Origin: Caldilineae bacterium
GTDB lineage: Bacteria; Chloroflexota; Anaerolineae; J102
Length of the DNA stretch: 6,251 nt
Assembly: GCA_011192085.1 (NCBI GenBank)
Contig: DUEQ01000240.1
Span: 1-6,251, forward strand
Direction of reading: 5' to 3'
Made by a program: the position numbers and the translations under genes. The notes under the pieces were generated by a model that was not told where the DNA came from, ran no database searches, and saw nothing but the letters and a program-made list of their open reading frames with translations. This document shows, piece after piece, positions 1 to 6,239 of the stretch (positions within the stretch are counted from its first letter, which is position 1; each line of letters opens with the position of its first letter).

Positions 1-74
1 AGCCAGCTGCCAGAGGCAAGGCGCTGGTCGACTACGAACAACAACTTGCCATGCATCAATACCTTCAATACCTT
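1..74. other. left-edge leader with no certain gene
   Basis: No gene can be assigned with confidence. The frame of the following thioredoxin-like gene is open from base 3 onward and reads plausibly protein-like before its first Met (including KALVDYEQQLAMHQYL). A second frame, beginning at base 1, is open to a TGA at 76-78 that would overlap the ATG at 75 in an ATGA arrangement. That arrangement is typical of translationally coupled genes, but the peptide in that frame looks unconvincing. I see no clear promoter or ribosome-binding site. The true upstream gene, if any, lies mostly outside the window. Confidence 0.4.
56..73 (+). repeat. perfect 9-bp tandem duplication
   Basis: The unit TCAATACCT occurs twice back to back (56-64 and 65-73) and ends one base before the ATG at 75. 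If translation starts at 51 or further upstream, the repeat encodes the duplicated tripeptide Gln-Tyr-Leu. If it starts at 75, the repeat is the immediate 5' leader and sits where a ribosome-binding site would be. No function is known to me. Confidence 0.75.
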
Positions 75-596
75 ATGAAACGGATCGTTGCCCTCATCCT
101 ACCCCTTCTTCTGCTTCCCGCCTTCCTTCTCTCCGGCTGTGGCAGTTTCGCCGCGCCCCTACCCGACCTCAACGGGACCGAACCCGTCCCCGACATCACC
201 CTGCCCACGCCCGACGGCAATATGATTTCCCTGTCCGACTATCAAGGAGAGGTCCTCTTTCTCAACTTTTGGGGAACCTATTGCCCCCCTTGCGTGGCCG
301 AACTCCCTGACCTGCAGGAAGTTTATGAAGAGCTTCAAGGTGAGGACTTCGTGATCATCGGCCTGAATGTCGAGGAGAAGCCGGAGAAGGTGCGGGCGTT
401 TGCCGAGGAGCATGGCCTCACCTTTCCCATCATCATCTCCCCCGACGCCACAGTGAATTCCCTCTATCAGCTCAAGCACATGCCCACCACCTGGTTCATC
501 GACCGTAACGGCATCCTTCGGGGCAAGATCGAAGGCCAGATGAGCAAAAGCATGGTCTTGAAAATGGCTCATAAGCTCCTTTCTGAAACGCCATAA
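75..596 (+). CDS. TlpA/ResA-like thiol-disulfide oxidoreductase lipoprotein
   Basis: Predicted membrane-anchored thioredoxin-fold protein of 173 aa acting outside the cytoplasmic membrane. Such proteins reduce or exchange disulfides, for example on apocytochrome c or other exported proteins. Counting from the ATG at 75, residues 1-21 form a lipoprotein signal (Lys-Arg, a hydrophobic run, then lipobox LSGC with the lipidated Cys22). The AhpC-TSA/Redoxin-type fold follows: P-D-I-T-L-P with a glycine-containing turn, then the active site GTYCPPC (Cys70 and Cys73), and the cis-proline segment MPTTWFID (Pro137). The residue before the first catalytic Cys is Tyr where family members usually have Trp. 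An ATG at 51 is in frame and the frame is open to the window edge. I prefer 75 because it gives a standard lipoprotein signal length. Neither start has a Shine-Dalgarno sequence. tyrS follows after 25 bases. The exact partner is unknown, as no cytochrome c biogenesis gene is in view. Confidence 0.9.
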   Translation: MKRIVALILPLLLLPAFLLSGCGSFAAPLPDLNGTEPVPDITLPTPDGNMISLSDYQGEVLFLNFWGTYCPPCVAELPDLQEVYEELQGEDFVIIGLNVEEKPEKVRAFAEEHGLTFPIIISPDATVNSLYQLKHMPTTWFIDRNGILRGKIEGQMSKSMVLKMAHKLLSETP

Positions 597-621
597 TTCT
601 CTCTTCCTTCATCATCGCACC

Positions 622-1854
622 ATGACTTCATTCCCACCCGTCGACGAACAACTCACCATCCTCATGCGGGGCGTCGATTTCGGCGACGCTCAAACCTACA
701 AGAACATGGAGGTGGAGCTACGGCAGCGTCTGCAGGAGAGTCGCGACACGGGCCGTCCCCTACGAGTTTACTGCGGCTACGATCCCTCCTCGCCCGACCT
801 GCACCTGGGTCACACCGTGACCATGCGCAAACTGCGCCAGTTCCAGGATTTGGGGCACCACGTCATCTTCCTCATCGGCACCTTCACCGGCATTGTGGGC
901 GACCCCAGCGACAAAGACAGCGCCCGGCCTCAACAGACCCTGGAAGAGGCCATGGAAAAGGGCAAGACCTACGCACAGCAGGCCTTTCGGGTGCTGGACC
1001 CGGAACGCACCGAGATCCGATACAATCACGAATGGTTGAGCAAGCTTAGCTTCCAAGATGTCATCGGCCTGGCCAGCCACTTCACCGTACAGCAATTTTT
1101 GGCCCGCGACAAATTCGCCAAGCGTTACGCCGCGGGCGACCCCATCTGGCTGCACGAGTTCTTCTATGCGCTCATGCAGGGCTATGACGCGGTGGCCCTG
1201 CGCACCGACGTCCAGCTCGGCGGCACCGACCAACTCTTCAACCTCATGGCGGGACGAAAACTGATGGAGGTTTTCGGGCTGCGTCCACAAATTGCGCTGA
1301 CCACGCCCATCCTCGTGGGCACAGACGGCCACGAACGCATGAGCAAGAGCACGGGCAACTACATCGGCATCACCGAGCCCCCTGAGCAAATGTACGGGAA
1401 GATCATGTCCATCCCCGACCATGCCATGCGCAACTACGCGGAACTGGTCACCAGCTGGCACCCCGACACGATTGAGCGCCTCTTCGCCGACCTGGAGGCG
1501 GGTAAAATCCACCCGCGCGACCTGAAGATGATGCTGGCCCGGGAGATCGTGACCCTGTTCTACTCGGAGGAGGACGCCAGGCGGGCCGAGGCGTACTTCA
1601 TTCGCACCATCCAGAAAAAAGAGCTGCCCGACGAGATGCCCGCGCTCCAGGTGGAGCCGGAGGATACGATAGTGGACCTCCTGGTGCGCGCGGGATTCGC
1701 CAAAAGCCGGGGCGAGGCCAAGCGCGATATCAAGGGCGGCGGCGTGCGCCTGGATGGCGAAATCGTGCGGGATATCACCCTGCGCCCGCAGCCGGGCTCG
1801 GAAGGCAGCGTGCTGCAAAAGGGCAAACGCCGCTTCGTCCGCTTGGTCGCGTGA
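622..1854 (+). CDS. tyrS: tyrosyl-tRNA synthetase
   Basis: Cytoplasmic class I aminoacyl-tRNA synthetase of 410 aa that activates tyrosine with ATP and charges tRNA-Tyr. Visible landmarks, in order: the Rossmann-fold start [14 protein letters not shown] with the HIGH-equivalent HLGH at residues 61-64; the tyrosine-binding segment YALMQGYD at 182-189; LGGTDQ at 199-204; and the KMSKS-equivalent RMSKS at 239-243. A C-terminal S4 RNA-binding domain occupies about 348-410 ([28 protein letters not shown]). HLGH together with MSKS places it in the TyrZ-like bacterial subfamily rather than the E. coli TyrS type. The length is normal and nothing is missing. The ATG at 622 gives the usual short N-terminal helix before the catalytic domain. 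It has no recognisable Shine-Dalgarno sequence, its upstream bases being pyrimidine-rich. I see no T-box leader in the 25-base gap. The gene lies 36 bases before the LutA-like gene. Confidence 0.97.
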   Translation: MTSFPPVDEQLTILMRGVDFGDAQTYKNMEVELRQRLQESRDTGRPLRVYCGYDPSSPDLHLGHTVTMRKLRQFQDLGHHVIFLIGTFTGIVGDPSDKDSARPQQTLEEAMEKGKTYAQQAFRVLDPERTEIRYNHEWLSKLSFQDVIGLASHFTVQQFLARDKFAKRYAAGDPIWLHEFFYALMQGYDAVALRTDVQLGGTDQLFNLMAGRKLMEVFGLRPQIALTTPILVGTDGHERMSKSTGNYIGITEPPEQMYGKIMSIPDHAMRNYAELVTSWHPDTIERLFADLEAGKIHPRDLKMMLAREIVTLFYSEEDARRAEAYFIRTIQKKELPDEMPALQVEPEDTIVDLLVRAGFAKSRGEAKRDIKGGGVRLDGEIVRDITLRPQPGSEGSVLQKGKRRFVRLVA

Positions 1855-1890
1855 TCGCCTTGTTGCTCCTTCGCCCATTCGCCTTCTCGT

Positions 1891-2598
1891 ATGATCGCCC
1901 TCCACGCGCCCTGCCTGGTTCAAGCCCATCGTCCGCAATTGATGCAGGCCATGCAACGCGTGGGCCAGGCGTTGGGCTGGCAGCAGCGTATCCCCAGGGG
2001 ACAGACCTGTTGCGGCTTGCCCCCGTGGGAGGCGGGCTTCGAGGACGCGGCTCGGGATGCCGCCCGGCGCACCGTGCGTCTGTTTGCGAACGCAGAGGCC
2101 GTGGTCACGCCCTCCACCGCCTGTCTGACCATGTTCCGGGATCGCATTCCCGACCTGCTGGCCGATGATCCCCTGGGCGACGATGCCCGGCGACTGGCCC
2201 GCAAAACCCAAAGCTGGTGTGCGCTGGTGGGGGAGCAGACCGATGCGCTCCTACCCCGGTTACGCTATCAGGGCCGCATCATTCTGCTCGATGTGTGTGG
2301 CGCGCCCCCATGTGAAAACTGCCGCGCGTTGTTCGAGGCGATTCCCGACCTGACCATCATGCCGTCCCCCGCGCGCTGTTGCAGCTTCAGTCACGGCCTC
2401 TCGCGTCGGCATCCCGACATTGCCGCGGCCATTGCCGAGACCGTGGCCGCGCCCCTGCTGCACAGTCGGGCGGACGCCATCCTCGTGCACGAGCCTGGTT
2501 GCCTCTGGCGGCTGGGACCGCTGTTCAAGGGCAAGGACACGCCCCGCCTCCTCCACCCCGCGGAATTTCTGGCCGCCATCCTCGCTTCCGACCTCTGA
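1891..2598 (+). CDS. LutA/YkgE-like cysteine-rich (CCG-domain) Fe-S protein
   Basis: A 235-aa protein with the layout of LutA/YkgE: two cysteine-rich CCG half-domains that in known relatives bind an Fe-S cluster and serve L-lactate or glycolate oxidation together with LutB and LutC. First half: Cys8 in the opening strand, GQTCCG with Cys40-Cys41, and PSTAC ending at Cys78. Second half: Cys136, Cys141 and Cys144 (DVCGAPPCENC), the pair Cys163-Cys164, and HEPGC ending at Cys204, followed by LHPAEFL as in the family. The second half departs from the common pattern: the usual HDSCH is DVCG, and the usual CCGFGG is CCSFSHG. The length matches LutA. The ATG at 1891 begins directly with the first beta strand, and no Shine-Dalgarno sequence is visible. 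No lutB or lutC gene is in the window, so the substrate is uncertain; a heterodisulfide-reductase-like or other redox role is possible. Its stop codon lies inside a 7-bp tandem repeat. Confidence 0.8.
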   Translation: MIALHAPCLVQAHRPQLMQAMQRVGQALGWQQRIPRGQTCCGLPPWEAGFEDAARDAARRTVRLFANAEAVVTPSTACLTMFRDRIPDLLADDPLGDDARRLARKTQSWCALVGEQTDALLPRLRYQGRIILLDVCGAPPCENCRALFEAIPDLTIMPSPARCCSFSHGLSRRHPDIAAAIAETVAAPLLHSRADAILVHEPGCLWRLGPLFKGKDTPRLLHPAEFLAAILASDL

Positions 2599-2615
2599 CC
2601 TCCGATCTCCGACCT
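2588..2615 (+). repeat. 7-bp tandem repeat array, four units
   Basis: Four consecutive heptamers: CCGACCT (2588), CTGACCT (2595), CCGATCT (2602), CCGACCT (2609). Three differ from CCGACCT by at most one base, and the units are contiguous. The second unit supplies the TGA stop (2596-2598) of the LutA-like gene. The array then fills most of the 26-base gap to the acyltransferase. Its right end also forms the short inverted repeat CTCCGA/TCGGAG (2607-2612, 2615-2620), whose GGAG is the nearest thing to a ribosome-binding site for the next gene. Confidence 0.75.
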
Positions 2616-2624
2616 CGGAGCCCC

Positions 2625-3296
2625 ATGCGCCTTCGCCTGATCAAGCTCCTCCTCGCCTTCGCTGGCCTGCCCCTGGCGGGCAGCCTCTTTCTGCGCTGTG
2701 CCATGAAGCTGGTCGGGCCGTACAAAGCCCGTCGGACATTGATCAACCTGAGCAAACGCAGCTTCATCTCGCCCCACGCGGACATCCACTGCCCGAGCCT
2801 CCATCTCGGCCAGATGGTGTTCATCGACGACCACGTCACCCTCTACGCCCATCGCGATGGCGGCGGCATCCGCATCGGCGACTACTCCTCGGTGCAGCGC
2901 TACACCATCTTCGAGACCATTCGCGGGGGCGAGATCGTCATTGGTCAGCACACGCATATCCAGTCGGGATGCAATCTCACCGCGGCGTTGGGCAACATCC
3001 GCATTGGTGATCACGTCCAGCTTGCCCCCCGCTGCGCGCTCTATCCCTACCAACACGGCATCACCGACCTGGACAGGCCCATCGCCAAACAGCCCCTCAC
3101 CACCAGGGGAGACATCGTCATCGAGGATGACGCGTGGCTGGGCGTGGGCGTCATGGTCATGGATGGCGTCACCATCGGACGGGGTGCGGTCATTGGCGCG
3201 GGCGCGGTCGTGACCAAGGACATCCCGCCCCTAGCCATCGCCGTGGGCTCCCCCGCCCGAGTTATCGGCTATCGCGATGGCGGGTCTCCTGATTGA
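2625..3296 (+). CDS. hexapeptide-repeat (left-handed beta-helix) acyltransferase
   Basis: A 223-aa acyltransferase of the WbbJ/NodL/maltose O-acetyltransferase-like group, predicted to transfer acetyl (or another acyl) from CoA to a sugar hydroxyl or amine. Residues 6-24 are a hydrophobic segment (LIKLLLAFAGLPLAGSLFL) that could tether it to the membrane. Hexapeptide turns run from about 80 to 195: IRIGDYSSV, EIVIGQHTHI, NIRIGDHVQL, DIVIEDDAWLGVGVMV, and VTIGRGAVIGAGAVVTKDIP. The probable catalytic histidine is His144 in YPYQHGI. The C-terminal GSPARVIG is characteristic of the family. The frame is open upstream into the LutA-like gene, but homology starts only after the ATG at 2625, which also has GGAG four bases before it. 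The glycosyltransferase starts 14 bases downstream (or overlaps, see that entry), suggesting co-translation. The likely role is acylation of a cell-surface glycan; the acceptor cannot be read from the sequence. Confidence 0.88.
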   Translation: MRLRLIKLLLAFAGLPLAGSLFLRCAMKLVGPYKARRTLINLSKRSFISPHADIHCPSLHLGQMVFIDDHVTLYAHRDGGGIRIGDYSSVQRYTIFETIRGGEIVIGQHTHIQSGCNLTAALGNIRIGDHVQLAPRCALYPYQHGITDLDRPIAKQPLTTRGDIVIEDDAWLGVGVMVMDGVTIGRGAVIGAGAVVTKDIPPLAIAVGSPARVIGYRDGGSPD

Positions 3297-3310
3297 TCGT
3301 TCACCAACCC

Positions 3311-6163
3311 ATGTCTTCCTCCCGCTTTCGCTCCCCTATCTTGCCGTGGATCCTGATCATGCTGTTGGGGTTGGGGCTGCGCCTGGCGCGTCTGGATTTT
3401 CAGCCGTTGTGGTGGGATGAGGGGTATACGGTCTGGTTCGCGGCCCAACCCCTGGTCGAGATGCTGGCCCGCACCGCGGCGGACATCCATCCGCCCCTGT
3501 ACTATGCGCTGCTGCATGGCTGGAGCCGGGCGTTTGGACTGAGTCCCCTCGCCCTGCGTCTGTTCAGCGTTTTGGTCAGCCTGCCCGCGATTCCCCTGGC
3601 CTACGTCCTCGGGCGAGACATGCGGGATCGCACCACGGGTTGCCTGGCTGCGCTGTTGGTTGCGGTGAATCCCATGGCGATCTACTACGGCCAGGAGGTG
3701 CGGATGTATGGCCTGGCCGCGACGCTGAGTCTGGCCGCGCTGTGGACAGGCTGGCGCTGGGGATGGATTTCGCGCGAAGGGGCAGAAGCGCAAAGGGAAG
3801 AGAAAGCAAAGGGAGATTGGAAGTGGGGCGTGGCGTATGGGTTGAGCGTGCTGGCGGGGCTTTACACGCTGTATGTGTTTGTTCTCCTGCCCGTCACCCA
3901 ATTTTTGTGGGCGCTCCTCGTCCGCCGAGCGCGATGGAAGGCGTTTCTGGCGAGCCTGGTCGGCGTGGGATTGCTGTATCTGCCCTGGGCGCTGTACGCG
4001 GGCCCGCAGTTGCTCAGCTATGTCCCCAATAAGGTCGTCAAAGACAATGACGCGCCCTTGCCCCTAATGGCTTATTTGGGGCGCCACTTGAGCGCGTTCA
4101 CAGTGGGGCATCTGGAGGGATGGACGAGTGCATGGTGGATGTGGGCGTTGCTTTTGTTGATCCCCCCGTTGGCGGCGCTGACGTGGCGCGTGTTCAGTAA
4201 TCGATATTCTGTATTCAGTCATCAGTCTGCGAGGGGAGCGTCAGTGAGGATGGGGGTGATGTATCTGGGGATGGCGCTCGCGGTTGCACTGGCGAGCGGG
4301 TTCATCCAGCAAGTGCGAGCGCCCTTTATCCCCGAACATTTCGAGCGCGTGCTCTTCTTCGCCGCGCCCGCGCTGTGGCTGTTGCTGGCCCTGGGCGTCC
4401 GCAGCCTGTGGGAGGAATCTCGGCCCGCGGGTGGGATCTTCCTAGCCTCGCTTTTCGTCGCGCAGGGCGTCAGCCTTGCGGCTTTTTACACGACGCCCCG
4501 CTACGCGGACCGCGATTACCGTCCCCTCATCGAGACCGTGGCGAAGAACCTGCGCCCCGCGGACAGCGTCTTTGTCATCTATCCCTGGCAGGCAGGCTAT
4601 TTCCTGGCCTATTTGCCCTCCCACCTTCAGGCCGAACTCGTCAACGCGGATGCAGGCTGGACGCCCGCTCGGAGCGAGGTCACGCCCATCGTCCTCAGCC
4701 CCGATCCCGACTGGTCGCCCGCGGTGCAGGAGACTCTGGACAGCTTGCGGAAGCTGGGCGGCGTCTGGCTCCCCGAGCATCTCTCCCTGGGCGGCATCTT
4801 CGAGCGGAAGGTGGAAGCCTATCTGGGCGAGCACAGCTATCAGTTGATGAACCGGTGGTTTGGAGAGAAGACGCGGCTGACGGGTTGGGATGAGCCGCGC
4901 AAGGCCGGGCATCGAACCGAACTCATCACGCCGCAAGCATGGGACAACGGCGTCAGTCTGACAGAGGGCTGGTTTGTGAAAACCCCCTATCGCGTTTTCT
5001 TCGAGTTGCACTGGCGGGGCGAGAAGTCCCTCTCGCCTGCACAGCTTGTCTATTCCCTCTGGCTTCGGGGGCTCGATGGTCAACGCTGGGCCCAACGCGA
5101 CGTCACCCCCTTTGGTCATCCCTGGCCCGCCCTCGCGGCCGATGCGCCCGCGCCTTGGCGCGACGTGGACCGTATCGGCCTCACCTTGCCCGCGGGCGCG
5201 CCGCCGGGCGACTACGACCTGATTATGGCCCTGTTGTGGCCCGATCTCAGCCCCATCGCCACCGCGGGCCCCAACCCCGCGCCCGACGTCTGGCTGGAGA
5301 CCCTCGCGCTCACCGACCTCCCGCCTGTCATGCCCATGCCCCATCATCCTCTCCAGGCCAGCGGAACGGGGATGGACTTTTTGGGGTATGATAGAGGTGG
5401 GGGACCCTGGTTGACGGGCGATGACATTGCCGTCACCCTCTACTGGCGGCCTCATGGGCCGTTGACGCCCGAGCGTTATCTCTTTCTGCAACTGCTGGAT
5501 GACAGCGGCCAAATGGTCGCCGGGATGGAGGGGCCGCCCCTGGCCTGGCTGCCCACCACCCAATGGCCCGATGCGCCCCTACGCACCCAGCACCGGTTGC
5601 GCGTGCCCGCGGACCTGCCGCCGGGCGAGTACCGCATGATCGCGGGGTTGTTCGATCCCGCGTCGGGCAAGCGCATGGCCTGGGGCAAGGAGGACGCGCT
5701 GGCGCTGGGCAAGGTCGCGGTCGAGGCCCGGCCTCACGATGTCGTGCCGCCCCATCCGCAGCATCCTCTGAACCTGACCTTGCAGGGCGGACACAAGTTG
5801 GCGGGATATGATCTCGTCGCTCGGACCGAGCCGGGCGCGCCCATCAATCTCATCCTCTACTGGCGGCCCGCAGGCTCCACCGACATCCATTACTCGGTCT
5901 TCGTCCATCTCATCGACCAGGCGGGAACCATCCTGGCGCAGCACGACCGGGAGCCTGCGGACGGCGAGCATCCCACCACCTCGTGGGTCGCGGGGGAGAC
6001 CATCGCCGACGTCCACGCCTTTCCCTTCCCCGACACCGATGCTGAAGGTCCCTTCGGCCTGGCAGTGGGCCTCTACGATCCCCTCACCGGGCGACGCGTG
6101 CCCTTTGTGGATGACGAAGGCCGCGTCCTCGCGGATCACATTGTCATTCCCTTGAACGAGTAG
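3311..6163 (+). CDS. GT-C glycosyltransferase (PMT_2/ArnT type) with three C-terminal beta domains
   Basis: Large membrane protein (950 aa) predicted to transfer a sugar from a polyprenyl-phosphate donor on the outer face of the membrane. The N-terminal ~395 residues hold about ten hydrophobic segments. The first extracytoplasmic loop has WWDEGY, with the acidic pair Asp36-Glu37 expected to be catalytic, then IHPPLYY (His60). NPMAIYYGQEVRMYG (about 120-134) is another family signature. After the last membrane segment comes an alpha/beta linker (about 400-540) and then three related beta domains (about 545-645, 688-792, 829-938). These share L-x-GYD, LYWRP, PPGxY and GL(F/Y)DP elements; the first copy is the most divergent. 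I chose the ATG at 3311. An in-frame TTG at 3293 overlaps the preceding stop and would add six residues; neither start has a good ribosome-binding site. Two repeat insertions lie in frame in the membrane part (3769-3815 and 4193-4227). Acceptor and sugar are unknown, but the adjacent acyltransferase suggests surface glycan synthesis. Confidence 0.88.
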   Translation: MSSSRFRSPILPWILIMLLGLGLRLARLDFQPLWWDEGYTVWFAAQPLVEMLARTAADIHPPLYYALLHGWSRAFGLSPLALRLFSVLVSLPAIPLAYVLGRDMRDRTTGCLAALLVAVNPMAIYYGQEVRMYGLAATLSLAALWTGWRWGWISREGAEAQREEKAKGDWKWGVAYGLSVLAGLYTLYVFVLLPVTQFLWALLVRRARWKAFLASLVGVGLLYLPWALYAGPQLLSYVPNKVVKDNDAPLPLMAYLGRHLSAFTVGHLEGWTSAWWMWALLLLIPPLAALTWRVFSNRYSVFSHQSARGASVRMGVMYLGMALAVALASGFIQQVRAPFIPEHFERVLFFAAPALWLLLALGVRSLWEESRPAGGIFLASLFVAQGVSLAAFYTTPRYADRDYRPLIETVAKNLRPADSVFVIYPWQAGYFLAYLPSHLQAELVNADAGWTPARSEVTPIVLSPDPDWSPAVQETLDSLRKLGGVWLPEHLSLGGIFERKVEAYLGEHSYQLMNRWFGEKTRLTGWDEPRKAGHRTELITPQAWDNGVSLTEGWFVKTPYRVFFELHWRGEKSLSPAQLVYSLWLRGLDGQRWAQRDVTPFGHPWPALAADAPAPWRDVDRIGLTLPAGAPPGDYDLIMALLWPDLSPIATAGPNPAPDVWLETLALTDLPPVMPMPHHPLQASGTGMDFLGYDRGGGPWLTGDDIAVTLYWRPHGPLTPERYLFLQLLDDSGQMVAGMEGPPLAWLPTTQWPDAPLRTQHRLRVPADLPPGEYRMIAGLFDPASGKRMAWGKEDALALGKVAVEARPHDVVPPHPQHPLNLTLQGGHKLAGYDLVARTEPGAPINLILYWRPAGSTDIHYSVFVHLIDQAGTILAQHDREPADGEHPTTSWVAGETIADVHAFPFPDTDAEGPFGLAVGLYDPLTGRRVPFVDDEGRVLADHIVIPLNE
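3769..3815 (+). repeat. purine-rich repeat insertion inside the glycosyltransferase gene
   Basis: The block opens with the perfect 10-bp palindrome TTCGCGCGAA (3769-3778). It continues as an almost pure purine run containing an imperfect direct repeat: AGAAGCGCAAAGGGA (3784-3798) and AGAAAGCAAAGGGA (3801-3814). It encodes the charged segment SREGAEAQREEKAKG in a loop between hydrophobic segments, unlike the surrounding residues. From memory, similar GAAGG/GCAAAGG-type repeats translated as REGA-QR peptides occur scattered in several bacterial genomes. The borders are approximate. Confidence 0.55.
4193..4227 (+). repeat. AT-rich 7-bp tandem repeat array, five units, within coding sequence
   Basis: Five contiguous heptamers: TTCAGTA (4193), ATCGATA (4200), TTCTGTA (4207), TTCAGTC (4214), ATCAGTC (4221). 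The rough consensus is (A/T)TCAGT(A/C). Only 12 of the 35 bases are G or C, against a clearly GC-rich gene on either side. It encodes VFSNRYSVFSHQS, a polar segment between two hydrophobic segments, and keeps the frame open. This looks like a dispersed short tandem repeat that has landed in a tolerant loop. Confidence 0.75.
4925..6127 (+). repeat. protein-level triplication of a beta domain in the glycosyltransferase
   Basis: Three successive domains of roughly 100-110 residues share the same order of elements. These are a GYD-containing strand (copies 2 and 3: FLGYD, LAGYD), a strand ending in W-R (LHWRG, LYWRP, LYWRP), an L-x-x-x-x-D/G hairpin, a PPGxY strand (copies 1 and 2; EGPFGL in copy 3), and a GL(F/Y)DP/ALLWP end. 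DNA identity persists in places: CTCTACTGGCGGCC at 5438 and 5855, and GCCGCCGGGCGA at 5200 and 5617. Boundaries are estimates from the motif spacing. Confidence 0.65.
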
Positions 6164-6189
6164 ATCGCGTTGATGTGAAGATGACGATG

Positions 6190-6239
6190 AACGATAGCTG
6201 CTAGAGGGAGGAGGATAATATGTCCTGACAACTATCGTT
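6190..6239. repeat. nested inverted repeat in the 3' intergenic region
   Basis: AACGATAGCTG (6190-6200) pairs with CAACTATCGTT (6229-6239) with a single mismatch. Inside the 28-base loop a second small hairpin can form (AGGATA/TGTCCT, 6212-6217 with 6221-6226, one G-T pair). There is no T-tract after the right arm, so it is not a classical intrinsic terminator. The loop also contains AGGGAGGAGG (6205-6214) followed five bases later by ATG (6220), but this ATG runs straight into a stop after one more codon (ATG TCC TGA). It could be an RNA structure, a terminator variant, a protein-binding site or the edge of a dispersed repeat. Confidence 0.5.

Noticed and set aside
597..621. Possible T-box or attenuator ahead of tyrS
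   Set aside because: The gap is only 25 bases, too short for a T-box leader, and no specifier or antiterminator sequence is visible.
1851..2168. Short + frame overlapping the start of the LutA-like gene
   Set aside because: It is out of frame with the cysteine motifs that identify the real gene, and its composition looks like a frame-shifted shadow.
760..2211. Long minus-strand open frame (483 codons) across tyrS and the LutA-like gene
   Set aside because: It lies opposite two well-supported genes, spans their intergenic gap and has no recognisable motif. Long antisense frames are common in GC-rich DNA.
2379..2624. Upstream extension of the acyltransferase frame into the LutA-like gene
   Set aside because: The extension is Arg/Pro/His-rich shadow translation of the LutA-like coding sequence. 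The acyltransferase family sequence starts after the ATG at 2625.
2391..3056. Minus-strand open frame over the LutA-like/acyltransferase junction
   Set aside because: It is a shadow of two genes with clear family motifs, with no signature of its own.
3912..3931. Short inverted repeat CGCTC/GAGCG in coding sequence
   Set aside because: A five-base arm match is expected by chance in GC-rich DNA, and there is no associated T-tract.
5375..5400. TATGAT, resembling a -10 box, inside the glycosyltransferase gene
   Set aside because: There is no matching -35 element at suitable spacing, and it lies deep in a coding region.
4442..5563. Minus-strand open frame (373 codons) opposite the glycosyltransferase
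   Set aside because: It has a low-complexity, Gly/Arg-rich composition and no domain signature, while the + strand frame shows repeated protein motifs throughout.
6220..6228. Possible downstream gene start after AGGGAGGAGG
   Set aside because: The ATG is followed by one codon and a TGA, so no gene begins here. Kept only as an observation.
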